From JAJCYL01 sp040222875 (GTDB lineage: Bacteria; Bacteroidota; Bacteroidia; Cytophagales; Cyclobacteriaceae), in the NCBI GenBank assembly GCA_040222875.1, contig JAVKCG010000008.1:496001-560000 (forward strand): a stretch of 64,000 nucleotides of DNA, written 5' to 3'. The translations under genes and the position numbers were made by a program. Under the pieces are notes generated by a model. It ran no database searches. It saw only the letters and a program-made list of their open reading frames with translations, and had not been told where the DNA came from. This document shows, one piece after another, positions 33,427 to 42,339 of this stretch (position 1 is the stretch's first letter; each line of letters starts with the position of its first letter).

Positions 33427-34995
33427 ATGACCTGGTCGAAGAAGCATTTCTATATTTTTTATGCAGCGATTGTGGCCGTATACTTCCTCAATTTTTCAGG
33501 AAATGCCATTTGGTCGACACATGAAGCTTACTATGCCGATGCGGTTAGGTCCATGCATGAAACCGGTATTCTAACCGAGTTTTATTTCAATGGGGAGCAC
33601 CGCTTTCAAAAGCCACCGATGACCTATTGGCTGATGTATGCAGGTAGTTCGGTTTTTGGGGTCAGTGAATTCGGACTGAGATTGCCAATCGTCATCTTAA
33701 GCTTGTTGAGCGTTTTTCTTGTTTTCAAAATTGGTGAGCTCCTGTATGGTTTCAAAACAGGGTTATTTGCGATGCTTATTTTTTCTGTAAGTGCTCAATT
33801 TGCCTGGCTTCGCAACTATGCCTCTCCTGAAATTCCACTTACGTTCTTTTTTACCCTCGGCCTTTACAGCTATTTGAGAAAAGAAAAGAGATGGAAATAC
33901 CTGTCATTCATAGCTATCGGATTTGCTGCTTTAACCAAAGGCTTTCCATATATTTTTCTTTTTTTCCTGATAATCATTTTTGAACGGATTTTAAAGAATG
34001 GGTTTCGGGGAATTTTCAAGTGGATAAAAAGCTCTTATATCATTCCGGGCCTTGTGTTAACCAGTTTGATCGGTCTTAGCTGGCCAATATGGATGAGTCT
34101 AAAACACGGTGAAACTTTTACTTCCATGTTTTTTTCGGAAACCATAGGCAGGGTGGTTTCGCATCCGAATCCGATGTCACTCTCTGATCACCTGCTGTTC
34201 TACCCATTAAGTATTCTCTGGGGCTTTTTCCCATTCTCGGTTATCCTGCTGGCGGCTGTTGTCCATGTTTTCCGCCACCGAAATGAAGTTAAGGAACACG
34301 GTTTTATACTGAGTTGGTTAATGTCTTTTTTATTGGTTTTTACAGCTTCTTCTGGAAAGCTGCCGGTGTATTTGCTTCAGGCTTATCCTGCCCTGGCATT
34401 GTTGTCAGCGTCATTCTTGCTCAAGCCTATGAAGAAAAGATATATGGGTATTACAGTGAGCGGCCTGGTGATTCCATTATTCGCTAGTGTTACTGGCATT
34501 ACCGCCTTAATCATTCTTTTCGAACTCAGTGGATTGTTTTTATTGTTGCTTCCGTTGCCATTTATTTTTTTGTTCTTAAAAATTTCTATCAATGATAAGC
34601 TGGCAATAATAAATTTTGGATCGATGCTGGTGGCATTGACAATTATGTTCACAGGTGTAATGTCAAAAGTTGAGCATTACAGGCCATGGAATGAATTAAG
34701 GCAGGTAATTCAAAAAATTGATCCCAAGACTAAAATTTATGCACCAGATACTTTTTTTGACAACCTGCCTTATTATAGTGAGAAGAAAGTAACAAAGGGC
34801 ATCCCTCAAGGCGAGGATGGAGTTGTTTTAAGTAAGGCTGCTGAATTACGGGGAAAGGTTTTATGGAAGGGGTTGATTCATTCCGGAGGGCCGGAGAACC
34901 ATGTTTTTAAGTTTCTAAGAGATTGCTATAAGCTCTCAAAAGGGGATAGTTCAAAGTTTGATTACTACCATTTGGTTCAGCTTGAAGCATTATAA
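33427..34995 (+). CDS. GT39-type membrane glycosyltransferase (ArnT/PMT-like)
   Basis: 522 residues, about 12 transmembrane helices. The first periplasmic loop holds 'WSTHEAYYADAVRSMHETG' (about 30-48), where the acidic residue before the Tyr pair is the catalytic position in ArnT-like enzymes ('DE/HEAYY'). 'HRFQKPPMTYWLMYAGS' follows, also typical. The enzyme should move a sugar from a polyprenyl-phosphate carrier to a lipid or protein on the periplasmic side. Substrate cannot be told; no arnA/arnC-like genes nearby. Its last 6 bp overlap a small opposing membrane-protein frame. Confidence 0.88.
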   Translation: MTWSKKHFYIFYAAIVAVYFLNFSGNAIWSTHEAYYADAVRSMHETGILTEFYFNGEHRFQKPPMTYWLMYAGSSVFGVSEFGLRLPIVILSLLSVFLVFKIGELLYGFKTGLFAMLIFSVSAQFAWLRNYASPEIPLTFFFTLGLYSYLRKEKRWKYLSFIAIGFAALTKGFPYIFLFFLIIIFERILKNGFRGIFKWIKSSYIIPGLVLTSLIGLSWPIWMSLKHGETFTSMFFSETIGRVVSHPNPMSLSDHLLFYPLSILWGFFPFSVILLAAVVHVFRHRNEVKEHGFILSWLMSFLLVFTASSGKLPVYLLQAYPALALLSASFLLKPMKKRYMGITVSGLVIPLFASVTGITALIILFELSGLFLLLLPLPFIFLFLKISINDKLAIINFGSMLVALTIMFTGVMSKVEHYRPWNELRQVIQKIDPKTKIYAPDTFFDNLPYYSEKKVTKGIPQGEDGVVLSKAAELRGKVLWKGLIHSGGPENHVFKFLRDCYKLSKGDSSKFDYYHLVQLEAL

Positions 34996-35118
34996 ACTTG
35001 TCACAAAATGCTTGACACATTCTGCCACTTCATGCTCAAAAAAGATTAACAGGCTGACTACTAATCCGAGTGCGATTAAGCCATAAGAAGTAATTGTATT
35101 GGTAAGATTGATCTTCAT
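34990..35118 (-). CDS. Small membrane protein (42 aa), hypothetical
   Basis: ATG frame: 'MKINLTNTITSYGLIALGLV' begins a single hydrophobic helix (about 11-28, ending in LLIFF) followed by 'EHEVAECVKHFVTSL'. The clean helix and ATG make it plausible; no family recognised. Converges on the GT39 gene with a 6-bp overlap of stop regions. Confidence 0.45.
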   Translation of the reverse strand: MKINLTNTITSYGLIALGLVVSLLIFFEHEVAECVKHFVTSL

Positions 35119-35242
35119 GTCAACTTGCTATTTGTGTGATAAGACACCCTCTAATATCCGAAGGTTTAAATATTGGCTGCATTATTTTTTTCACAACTTT
35201 TGTTAACGACATGTTAAAGTCGTGATAGACGCATAATGGTTC

Positions 35243-35266
35243 ATAAAAAACGCATGTGTTTTTTAT
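35243..35266. repeat. AT-rich inverted repeat before the EF-hand gene
   Basis: ATAAAAAAC pairs with GTTTTTTAT around GCATGT. It could fold in the leader of the EF-hand mRNA or act as a bidirectional terminator; no transcript is known to need one here. Confidence 0.45.
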
Positions 35267-35325
35267 CATTAATTTTTTGGAGAAATTTGGACGGTCCAAT
35301 GGCTTTGGAACCAAATTGATCAACT

Positions 35326-35886
35326 ATGCTTAGCCCTGTACAGGAAAAGAAACAAAGACTTTACTTTAAACTCCTGGATTTTGACAGGAATGGTTTCATT
35401 GAAAAAAATGACTTTCAATCTATAGCCGAGAATCTGTGCATTATTCAGGGAATTGAACTGGACACTATTGCTTTTAGGGAAATAGAGGAGGCAGGTGAAA
35501 AGCTTTGGATGGACATTAGAGAATATGTCGACACTAATCGTGACGATAAATGCTCCTTTGAAGAGTGGATGGCTTTTGCAGATGAGCAGATTGTGAATAG
35601 CGATGAGGCCTGGTACGACAATTACATCAATTCAGTAGTAAACGGCCTGTTTGATTTATTTGATGCTAATAACGACGGCCTTATTTCAGACATGGAGTAC
35701 CTTGACCTTTTCATATCATTTCGAATTGAGGTTAGGTTTGCTGCAAGATGCTTCCGAAAACTGGACCTCAATAACGACGGCTACATAAGTAGGGATGAAT
35801 TAGTAACAGCTGTTCGGGAATTTTTACGAAGCGATGACCCTGAAGCTCCCGGTAATTGGTTATTTGGCAATTGGGAGGACGCATAA
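35326..35886 (+). CDS. Four-EF-hand calcium-binding protein (calexcitin/calmodulin-like layout)
   Basis: 186 residues with four EF-hand loops: D18-F-D-R-N-G (18-29), D69-T-N-R-D (69-80), D113-A-N-N-D-G (113-124) and D147-L-N-N-D-G (147-158). Loops 1, 3 and 4 have all oxygen ligands; loop 2 has Asp-Lys in place of Asp-Gly and may bind weakly. No signal peptide, so cytoplasmic. The two-pair spacing recalls eukaryotic calcium sensors; similar proteins occur in scattered bacteria. It overlaps the HNH-like gene by 31 bp. Confidence 0.87.
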   Translation: MLSPVQEKKQRLYFKLLDFDRNGFIEKNDFQSIAENLCIIQGIELDTIAFREIEEAGEKLWMDIREYVDTNRDDKCSFEEWMAFADEQIVNSDEAWYDNYINSVVNGLFDLFDANNDGLISDMEYLDLFISFRIEVRFAARCFRKLDLNNDGYISRDELVTAVREFLRSDDPEAPGNWLFGNWEDA

Positions 35887-36170
35887 ATTCTTCCAGATCC
35901 AGTTATGGTTCATGTGAGCTTTGTAATAGGGAGAAGCCACTTTCATTTCACCATTTAATTCCAAGAACCAATCATTCGAATAAGTGGTTTAAGAAAAATT
36001 TTTCCAGGCAAGAAATGGAGACAAGGGGCTGCAACTTGTGCAGAGACTGTCACTTGAAAATCCATAAAACCATTCCGGAGAAAGAGCTTGGTAGGGATTT
36101 TAATACAATCCAAGATTTACAAAGTCACCGGGAGATTGCTAAGTTTCTAGAATGGATTAAGAAGCGGTAG
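35856..36170 (+). CDS. HNH-nuclease-like zinc protein
   Basis: About 90-104 residues. 'GSCELCNREKPLSFHHLIPRTNHSNKWFKKNF' and 'CNLCRDCHLKIHK' give two Cys pairs and the His-His of a beta-beta-alpha-metal (HNH) fold. No ATG lies before the conserved part: the frame opens right after a stop with TTG, with another TTG 15 bp on, so the start is uncertain. The first bases overlap the EF-hand gene in another frame. Whether it cuts DNA is unknown. Ends inside the convergent recA stop region (14-bp overlap). Confidence 0.7.
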   Translation: MVIWQLGGRINSSRSSYGSCELCNREKPLSFHHLIPRTNHSNKWFKKNFSRQEMETRGCNLCRDCHLKIHKTIPEKELGRDFNTIQDLQSHREIAKFLEWIKKR

Positions 36171-37185
36171 CCTTTTCTTCCTTGGGCTCTTCCCCCCTAA
36201 TCTTAGCTTTGATCTTTTGTTCCAGCTCCTCCATCAATTCAGGATTGTCCAGTATCAGGTTTTTCACCGCGTCCCGGCCCTGACCAAGTTTATTGCCGTC
36301 ATACGAGAACCATGAACCAGCTTTTTCCACAATATTGAGCTCTACACCGAGGTCAATTATTTCGCCGACTTTAGAAATGCCCTGGCCGTACATGATATCA
36401 AACTCAACCACCTTAAACGGAGGGGCAACTTTGTTCTTAACCACTTTTACCCTTGTTCGGTTTCCAGTGATGTTATCAGCAGCTTCTTTTATCTGTCCAA
36501 TTCTACGGATATCAAGCCTCACAGAAGCATAAAATTTAAGGGCATTACCACCAGTTGTGGTCTCTGGGTTGCCAAACATAACACCGATTTTTTCACGAAG
36601 CTGATTAATAAAGATGCAAGCGCAACCGGTTTTGTTAAGTGTGCCAGTTAGCTTTCTCATGGCCTGGGACATCAGCCTGGCTTGAAGGCCCATCTTGCTG
36701 TCGCCCATTTCACCTTCCAGCTCACTTTTTGGCACCAGGGCAGCAACCGAGTCAATCACAATGATATCAATGGCACCTGAACGAATGAGGTGCTCTGCAA
36801 TTTCTAAAGCCTGTTCACCGTTGTCTGGCTGGGAAATAAGCAGGTTATCGATGTCTATTCCGAGTTTCTCTGCGTATACTTTATCGAAGGCATGTTCGGC
36901 ATCAATAAAGGCGGCAAGGCCACCAGCTTTTTGAGCTTCGGCAATGCAATGCATAGAAAGGGTGGTTTTACCCGATGATTCCGGGCCATAAATTTCAATG
37001 ACCCGTCCTTTTGGTAAACCGCCTACCCCAAGTGCGATATCTAAGCCCAGTGAGCCTGTTGGGATAACAGGAACGTCAACTACCTTCTCATCGCTCAGCT
37101 TCATCACGGTTCCTTTACCGTACGTCTTTTCTAGTTTATCTATCGTTAGCTGTAACGCTTTCAGTTTTTCTTTTTGCTCACTCAT
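36157..37185 (-). CDS. recA: Recombinase RecA
   Basis: 342 residues, standard RecA length. Walker A 'GPESSGKTTLSMHC' (about 64-77), 'AAFIDAEHAFDKVYAEKLGID' , Walker B 'IDIIVIDSVAALVP' (about 138-151), the L2 loop and allosteric site 'FINQLREKIGVMFGNPETTTGGNALKFYASVR' (about 193-225). It forms filaments on single-stranded DNA for recombination and SOS induction. Start at the ATG giving 'MSEQKEKLKALQLTIDKLEKTYGKG'. No LexA-type box could be recognised upstream; Bacteroidota SOS boxes vary. Confidence 0.98.
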   Translation of the reverse strand: MSEQKEKLKALQLTIDKLEKTYGKGTVMKLSDEKVVDVPVIPTGSLGLDIALGVGGLPKGRVIEIYGPESSGKTTLSMHCIAEAQKAGGLAAFIDAEHAFDKVYAEKLGIDIDNLLISQPDNGEQALEIAEHLIRSGAIDIIVIDSVAALVPKSELEGEMGDSKMGLQARLMSQAMRKLTGTLNKTGCACIFINQLREKIGVMFGNPETTTGGNALKFYASVRLDIRRIGQIKEAADNITGNRTRVKVVKNKVAPPFKVVEFDIMYGQGISKVGEIIDLGVELNIVEKAGSWFSYDGNKLGQGRDAVKNLILDNPELMEELEQKIKAKIRGEEPKEEKATAS

Positions 37186-37521
37186 TTTGATATTATTTTT
37201 TCACAGTAATTGATGGTCAATTTACCATGCTTGGAAGCGTAATCCAATCAGACAATTTGAAATATTTATCCACATTTTACTGCTCCAAAGCCACTTGACA
37301 TCAAATGCTAATCTGCTCCCTGCAAGAATTCGGTATTGATGGCTATTACCTTGAATTTGAACGTATTAAAGCGGGTATCCGAAGATAGATTGACATAACG
37401 ATTGGAATAATAACCGCAAGAAGTTAAAAACTCAAAACCATAGTTTAAGGTTGATCATAGTTTTCGAATTTGACTATTTTAGTCGGTCGTCTTTGATGGC
37501 CGACTAAATTTTTCTTTACTA
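37186..37521. other. 336-bp divergent intergenic region between recA and the LytS gene
   Basis: Should hold the promoters of both genes. The only structure I see is the terminator-like hairpin at 37478-37513. A 27-codon ATG frame (37305-37388) is present but has no support. No tRNA or protein gene is recognised. Confidence 0.6.
37478..37513 (+). terminator. Terminator-like hairpin in the LytS gene leader
   Basis: TTTAGTCGG pairs perfectly with CCGACTAAA, the stem can extend by T:G and C:G inward, and TTTTT follows. The T run ends 8 bp before the LytS ATG and there is no upstream gene on this strand, so it is placed like an attenuator rather than a gene-end terminator. The minus-strand reading has no T run. 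Confidence 0.6.
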
Positions 37522-38673
37522 ATGAGGCGAGTGAAAAATCCCCAGAATATATTCTCCAATAAAAACCTGCACATTGTCAACTTGATTTTCTGGTCGGTGC
37601 TATTAGGAAGGTCAATACTCGAAATTTATAGTTGGCAAATTATGGGTGAGGATATTAATTGGGTCAATCGATTTACCTATCTGATCCCTAATTATGTTAT
37701 CTTTTGGCTACTCACTTATGCGGTTTATTATTTGTATTTCAAAGTCAACCATCTGAGCATAAAAAGGGCTGCAATATTTCATTTTTTTGGAATGTTTCTA
37801 TTTGCAGCCATCCATATAGTTGTCTTGTTCGCCTTACTTATTGCAAGCCGAAAAATGCTTAATTACCAGGATTACGGTGAGCGCCCTTTCCTGGAAATCT
37901 ACAGTGGGTTTACAAGATATATGGTTCCTGATATGATAGGTGGTTTGGCTTTTTACTGTCTGATTTTGATCATCCTGATTGGCTGGGATTTTTATAACCG
38001 CTATCGCAATCAATACATTCAAAATGTTGAGTTAGAGTCGAAATTAACCCAGTCTCAACTGCAGACCTTGAAAATGCAGTTACAACCCCATTTTCTATTT
38101 AATGCGATGAACACCATCTCCATGATGATCAGGCGCAATAAAGATGATCAAGCTGTGGAAATGATTTCCGGATTGAGCGAGATTTTAAGGGAAACGCTTT
38201 CAAGAGAGAAAGACCAATTTGTGAAGCTTAGTGATGAAATTGATTTGGCTAAAAAGTACCTCGATATTGAACAGGGAAGGTTTAAGGAAAAAATTAAGGT
38301 CTCATATGACGTAGCTGAAGATTGCAAAAAGCTGCCTGTGCCAAACCTGCTGCTTCAGCCAATTGTCGAAAATGCCATAAAACATGGGATTTCAGATTCC
38401 CTGAAAAACAGTGAGATAAGAATCTCGGCATTCAGGGATAATGGAAACCTTGGTGTTGAGGTTTTCAATACAGGTAAATTGTTGCTAGATGAATTTGATT
38501 GCAAAAGCCAAAAAGGTATCGGACTGGCCAATACAATTTCGAGGTTAGAGCGGTTGTACAAGGATGAAGCCAAGCTAACAATGTGCAACGAAGGTAACGA
38601 AGGGGTAAAAGTTACCGTTAAACTCCCTTTGAAAACCGCAACCAATGGAAAAAATCAGAACGGTCATCGTTGA
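37522..38673 (+). CDS. LytS/YpdA-type sensor histidine kinase
   Basis: 383 residues. Four transmembrane helices (about 18-38, 52-75, 85-108, 136-156), then a His_kinase domain: 'LKMQLQPHFLFNAMNTIS' with the phosphorylated H190, and an ATPase domain ('NLLLQPIVENAIKHGI' N-box; 'QKGIGLANTISRLERLY' G-box). No separate sensor domain, so the membrane part probably detects the signal. The gene end overlaps the response regulator by 29 bp: one operon and tightly coupled translation. A hairpin with T run lies just before its start. Confidence 0.92.
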   Translation: MRRVKNPQNIFSNKNLHIVNLIFWSVLLGRSILEIYSWQIMGEDINWVNRFTYLIPNYVIFWLLTYAVYYLYFKVNHLSIKRAAIFHFFGMFLFAAIHIVVLFALLIASRKMLNYQDYGERPFLEIYSGFTRYMVPDMIGGLAFYCLILIILIGWDFYNRYRNQYIQNVELESKLTQSQLQTLKMQLQPHFLFNAMNTISMMIRRNKDDQAVEMISGLSEILRETLSREKDQFVKLSDEIDLAKKYLDIEQGRFKEKIKVSYDVAEDCKKLPVPNLLLQPIVENAIKHGISDSLKNSEIRISAFRDNGNLGVEVFNTGKLLLDEFDCKSQKGIGLANTISRLERLYKDEAKLTMCNEGNEGVKVTVKLPLKTATNGKNQNGHR

Positions 38674-39448
38674 TGACGAGGAAGAGGCAAGGGAAGGGCT
38701 CAAACTTCTGATTGATAAACTCGATGATTATGAAATTGTAGCGGTTGCTAAAAACGGTGTAGAAGCAATCGAGGCAATTAACAAACTCTCCCCACATTTA
38801 ATCCTACTTGATATTCAAATGCCGGAAATTAACGGCTTTGATGTGCTGGATAATTTAAGCCTTGAGCCAACACCAGAAGTAATATTCGTAACAGCCTACG
38901 ACCAATTTGCTCTCGATGCTTTTGAGCATCATGCCATTGATTATTTATTGAAACCATTTTCAAATGCCAGGCTGATTTCGGCGCTAAACCATGCCAAGGA
39001 TCAAATCGACCAACGCATAATCAATGAAAAGTTGGAGCGCTTGCTTACGGACTACAAGAAAGAAAAGGGTATAGATAAAAACGACCGGATCATTGATGAA
39101 AATGAAGAAACGGAACAGCGAAATGGTCGGTTAGTTGTTAAGTCGATGGGTAAGATACATCTCCTGGATTATGACGAAATTGAGTGGGTGGAAGCCTACG
39201 ATTACTATATCAAAATCCACGTTGAAGGCAGGTATCATTTGGTAAGGGAGAGCATGAAAAACATGGAGAAGCGACTGCCAGAAAGTTTATTCAAGCGTAT
39301 CCATAAATCAAGCATTATCAATACCCGCCTGGTTAAGGAGCTTAAGCCAAAGCAAAACGGTGATTATCTGGTGACACTTAGAAATGGGCAAGAGCTTCGC
39401 CTTAGCCGCAATTACAACCATTGTTTGGAGGAGTTGTTGCAGGAATGA
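38645..39448 (+). CDS. LytTR-family response regulator
   Basis: 267 residues. Receiver domain (1-125) with acidic pocket D10/D11, phosphoacceptor D56 ('LILLDIQMPEINGF'), Thr ('FVTAYDQ') and Lys ('YLLKPF'). A charged linker (about 126-165) leads to a LytTR DNA-binding domain ('HLLDYDEIEWVEAYDYYIKI', 'FKRIHKSSIINTRLV', 'LSRNYNHCLEELL'). It should bind promoter DNA after phosphorylation by the LytS-type kinase encoded with it. Targets unknown. Its stop abuts directly that of the convergent small gene. Confidence 0.93.
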   Translation: MEKIRTVIVDDEEEAREGLKLLIDKLDDYEIVAVAKNGVEAIEAINKLSPHLILLDIQMPEINGFDVLDNLSLEPTPEVIFVTAYDQFALDAFEHHAIDYLLKPFSNARLISALNHAKDQIDQRIINEKLERLLTDYKKEKGIDKNDRIIDENEETEQRNGRLVVKSMGKIHLLDYDEIEWVEAYDYYIKIHVEGRYHLVRESMKNMEKRLPESLFKRIHKSSIINTRLVKELKPKQNGDYLVTLRNGQELRLSRNYNHCLEELLQE

Positions 39449-39826
39449 CTAATGCCACATATGGCATTCTTTACAGAGCTTGCGCTTCCCGATTTTGCGC
39501 TTCTTAGGTGCTTTTTTATGGCCCAGGTACTGATTGGCAGTCGTTTTATTTCTTTGCTTTTCAAGCTTTCTGGCAGCTTTTAAGTTACGTTTTGTTATTG
39601 CTTCCCGGCGCTCTTCAAACTCATCAATCTTTTGATTGAAGTAGTTGGAGTAAGACTTTTTTAGTCGTTTTTTTCTTTCCCGCTTGCTAAGGGTTTCTTC
39701 TTGCAAATTGTTTTGAGCAAGATTCGTTTGCGGTTTTACTTCAACTTCCCGAGAGTTTTGGGCAAAACTTTCGGTAACACCAAAACCAATAAAGCAAACA
39801 AACAAAATCAGCCTAAGCCTTAACAT
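39449..39826 (-). CDS. Exported lysine-rich hypothetical protein with C-terminal CxxC
   Basis: 125 residues from ATG; a GTG 21 bp upstream is an alternative. Signal peptide 'MLRLRLILFVCFIGFGVTES' then FAQ; the mature part is highly basic and helical ('RERKKRLKKSYSNYFNQKID', 'RRNAIT'-like repeats of Arg/Lys) and ends 'KLCKECHMWH', a possible metal knuckle. I do not recognise a family. Probably periplasmic or surface, perhaps binding anionic polymers (inference). Confidence 0.6.
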   Translation of the reverse strand: MLRLRLILFVCFIGFGVTESFAQNSREVEVKPQTNLAQNNLQEETLSKRERKKRLKKSYSNYFNQKIDEFEERREAITKRNLKAARKLEKQRNKTTANQYLGHKKAPKKRKIGKRKLCKECHMWH

Positions 39827-39907
39827 AACACCACTTATTTTCACCAATTCAATAACTAAAATTGAGGGTTTTAATTGTAAAATGAAAGAAAAATCAGTTT
39901 TGGGACA

Positions 39908-41803
39908 CTACATGTAATTTTTGAACCATCTCTGAAACACATATAAAGCCCAGGTTTTGGCATGTGCATCACTAGGATTGAGTGAATGCAATTGACCCCT
40001 TAAATTCCGAATTGTTGGCCAATTGAAGATTCCTTGATCCTCAATCAATTTTTGATTGAACAGGTTTCGATCGAGGTCGCCTTTCAACTCATTTCTAAAC
40101 CACTTCAGCAAAGGAACTTCAAAGCCGTGTTTTGGCCTGCGGTAAAGACTTTGTGGTAGTATTTCCCGGAATGCATCCTGTACAATCCGCTTTCTGATTT
40201 TTCCATCAATTTTATATTCATCAGGTAATGTGAATGCAAATTCCACAACTTCATGATCTAAAAATGGTACCCTAACCTCCAGGCTATTGGCCATTGACAT
40301 CATATCAACTTTGGTCAGCATGTCGTTTGCTAGCACCAATTTCGTGTCAGCTAAAAGGAAATCGGTTAGGGTAGGGTTATCAGGAATATGGTTCAAATAG
40401 CTTGATTTCAGACTTCTAAATGCGTCATGACCGATTCTTGACTTGGCTTCGCTTGACAAAAAATCTGCAGCCTGATTTTCAGAATTAAATGCAGCCCAAA
40501 GCCAGTATCGATCTTGTGGAGTCAGTTTTTTACCAACCGAAAATCGATGCAATTGACGAATCAGGTTTCCAGTTTTTCCAGCCCTTGATTTCGGCAGTAG
40601 CTTCCAAAGTGGGCCAAAAGCCGAAACGAGTTGACCTGCCAAATCATCTTGCAAGCTTCTGCTCAGCGCATAGTGTTTGTTGTACCCTGAAAAAATCTCG
40701 TCGGCTCCATCACCCGAGAGAGCTACGGTAACGTGATTTCTGGTTTCCTTGCTCAAAATGTAAACCGGGAGGGCCGAAGAGTCGGCAAATGGCTCATCGA
40801 TATAATTTACAACCTCGTCAAGGTGCTGATAGAGATCTTGATTGGTGAGCTTGAAAACCTCGTGATGGGTATTGAACTTTTTAGATACCTCATCGGCATA
40901 ACTGGTTTCATCAAAAAATGGCTCATCAGCATAGCCTATTGAAAAAGTATTCAGCTTTTCTACATGTCTCGAAGCAAGGGCAACAATTGATGACGAATCA
41001 ATACCACCGCTTAAAAAAGCACCCAATGGCACATCTGCAACCAGTCTACGTTGTACCGATTTTTCCAGCAAAGCGACAAGCTGATTTTGAGCTGATTCAT
41101 AACTCAAACTCTTTTCCATATTTGAGTCGGCTGGGATTTCGTAAAATGATTTAATCTCAAAAGTGCCATTGGCAACTTTGATAAAATGTCCTGGTGGGCA
41201 TTTTAGGACATCCTTAAAAATTGTTTTAGGATTAGGAATATAGTTAAGCTGGAGATAGGTGTACAATGAAGTGTAGTCGATCTCTTTTTTTACCCCGTAG
41301 GCCATGATTGACTTCATTTCAGAAGCAAAAATGAAACGATCATTGTCATGCGTATAAAGCAGAGGCTTGATGCCCATTCGGTCCCTCGCCAGAAATAGCT
41401 CCTGCTTTTTTTTATCAAAAATCGCTAACGCAAAAAAGCCATTTAAATCCTTCAAACAGGCTTCCCCTTTCTGTATGTACAGCTTGAGCAGTACTTCGGT
41501 ATCACTTTCTGAATTGAAAGAATAACCGACATCTATTAATCTCTTCCGAAGCTCTTTGTAATTATAAATCTCGCCGTTAAAGAGTAGCACATACCTACCA
41601 GTTTCATCGGTCATCGGCTGATTCCCTTTTTCGCTGGTATCAATGATGGCTAACCTTCTGTGCCCAAGGCCTATAAATTGCTCAATGTAGAAATCCTGGA
41701 AGTCGGGGCCTCGTTTGCTGATGGCCTGAGTTGCATTGGCCAGGTACATCTGGTTGATCCGCCCAACTTCATTAAATGCAAATACACCGGTGATTCCGCA
41801 CAT
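39908..41803 (-). CDS. asnB: Asparagine synthase (glutamine-hydrolysing)
   Basis: 631 residues. The start 'MCGITGVFAFNEVG' places the amidase nucleophile at Cys2 after Met removal. Class II glutaminase domain (2-210: 'GHRRLAIIDTSEKGNQPM', 'NGEIYNYKELR', 'ESDTEVLL'), then the synthetase domain with pyrophosphate loop 'VPLGAFLSGGIDSSSIVALA' (about 257-276). The enzyme makes asparagine from aspartate, glutamine and ATP; homologues of this length also amidate sugars in polysaccharide gene clusters, but none is adjacent here. Divergent from the NlpC/P60 gene. Confidence 0.93.
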   Translation of the reverse strand: MCGITGVFAFNEVGRINQMYLANATQAISKRGPDFQDFYIEQFIGLGHRRLAIIDTSEKGNQPMTDETGRYVLLFNGEIYNYKELRKRLIDVGYSFNSESDTEVLLKLYIQKGEACLKDLNGFFALAIFDKKKQELFLARDRMGIKPLLYTHDNDRFIFASEMKSIMAYGVKKEIDYTSLYTYLQLNYIPNPKTIFKDVLKCPPGHFIKVANGTFEIKSFYEIPADSNMEKSLSYESAQNQLVALLEKSVQRRLVADVPLGAFLSGGIDSSSIVALASRHVEKLNTFSIGYADEPFFDETSYADEVSKKFNTHHEVFKLTNQDLYQHLDEVVNYIDEPFADSSALPVYILSKETRNHVTVALSGDGADEIFSGYNKHYALSRSLQDDLAGQLVSAFGPLWKLLPKSRAGKTGNLIRQLHRFSVGKKLTPQDRYWLWAAFNSENQAADFLSSEAKSRIGHDAFRSLKSSYLNHIPDNPTLTDFLLADTKLVLANDMLTKVDMMSMANSLEVRVPFLDHEVVEFAFTLPDEYKIDGKIRKRIVQDAFREILPQSLYRRPKHGFEVPLLKWFRNELKGDLDRNLFNQKLIEDQGIFNWPTIRNLRGQLHSLNPSDAHAKTWALYVFQRWFKNYM

Positions 41804-41847
41804 AAGCTTCTCTTGAAGCCGTAATTTTAGCCCTAAATTTTAAAAGG

Positions 41848-42339
41848 ATGCCATCAACAAATTTCGATCTAAAAATTTTGGTATTTATAGGCCTCTCAGC
41901 ATTAATAATCTCAGGTTGTGGCACATCCAAAAAACTTGAAACCAGGAATTCCAAAATCAACACAGTCATTAAAACTGCAAGAGGCTACGCAGGTGTACCA
42001 TACCAGTGGGGCGGTACATCCAGCCGCGGAATGGATTGCTCTGGTTTGCTATTGAAATCATTTGAATCCATCAATTATCCTATACCTCGAACAGCCCTTG
42101 AACAGAGCAAGTTTGGCAAGAAGGTTTCAATAGATCAGCTTCAACCAGGTGACCTTGTTTTCTTCGCAGCTGGAAAGAGGAAGGGCAAACTCACTCATGC
42201 CGGCTTGGTTACCGATGTTAGAAGCAAGAATGACATCCGGTTTATCCACGCTTCTTCCAGCAAAGGTGTGATTGAAGTGAACCTGATGTCAAGATACTAC
42301 CAGGGTATTTTTAAGAAAGCGGTGAGAGTAGAGCTATGA
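41848..42339 (+). CDS. NlpC/P60 (C40) peptidase lipoprotein
   Basis: 163 residues. Lipobox 'LIISGC' with Cys at about residue 24. The NlpC/P60 domain has the catalytic Cys in 'SSRGMDCSGLLLKSF', the His in 'KLTHAGLVTD' and the third polar residue (His) in 'IRFIHASSSKGV'. 'YQWGGTS' and 'LQPGDLVFFAAGK' are typical. It should cut peptidoglycan stem peptides, anchored in a membrane facing the periplasm. Its stop abuts that of the convergent CHAT gene. Confidence 0.92.
   Translation: MPSTNFDLKILVFIGLSALIISGCGTSKKLETRNSKINTVIKTARGYAGVPYQWGGTSSRGMDCSGLLLKSFESINYPIPRTALEQSKFGKKVSIDQLQPGDLVFFAAGKRKGKLTHAGLVTDVRSKNDIRFIHASSSKGVIEVNLMSRYYQGIFKKAVRVEL

Noticed and set aside
37305..37388. 27-codon ATG frame upstream of the LytS gene, as a leader peptide for the hairpin
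   Set aside because: No ribosome-binding site, no run of one amino acid, and it ends 90 bp before the hairpin; likely chance.
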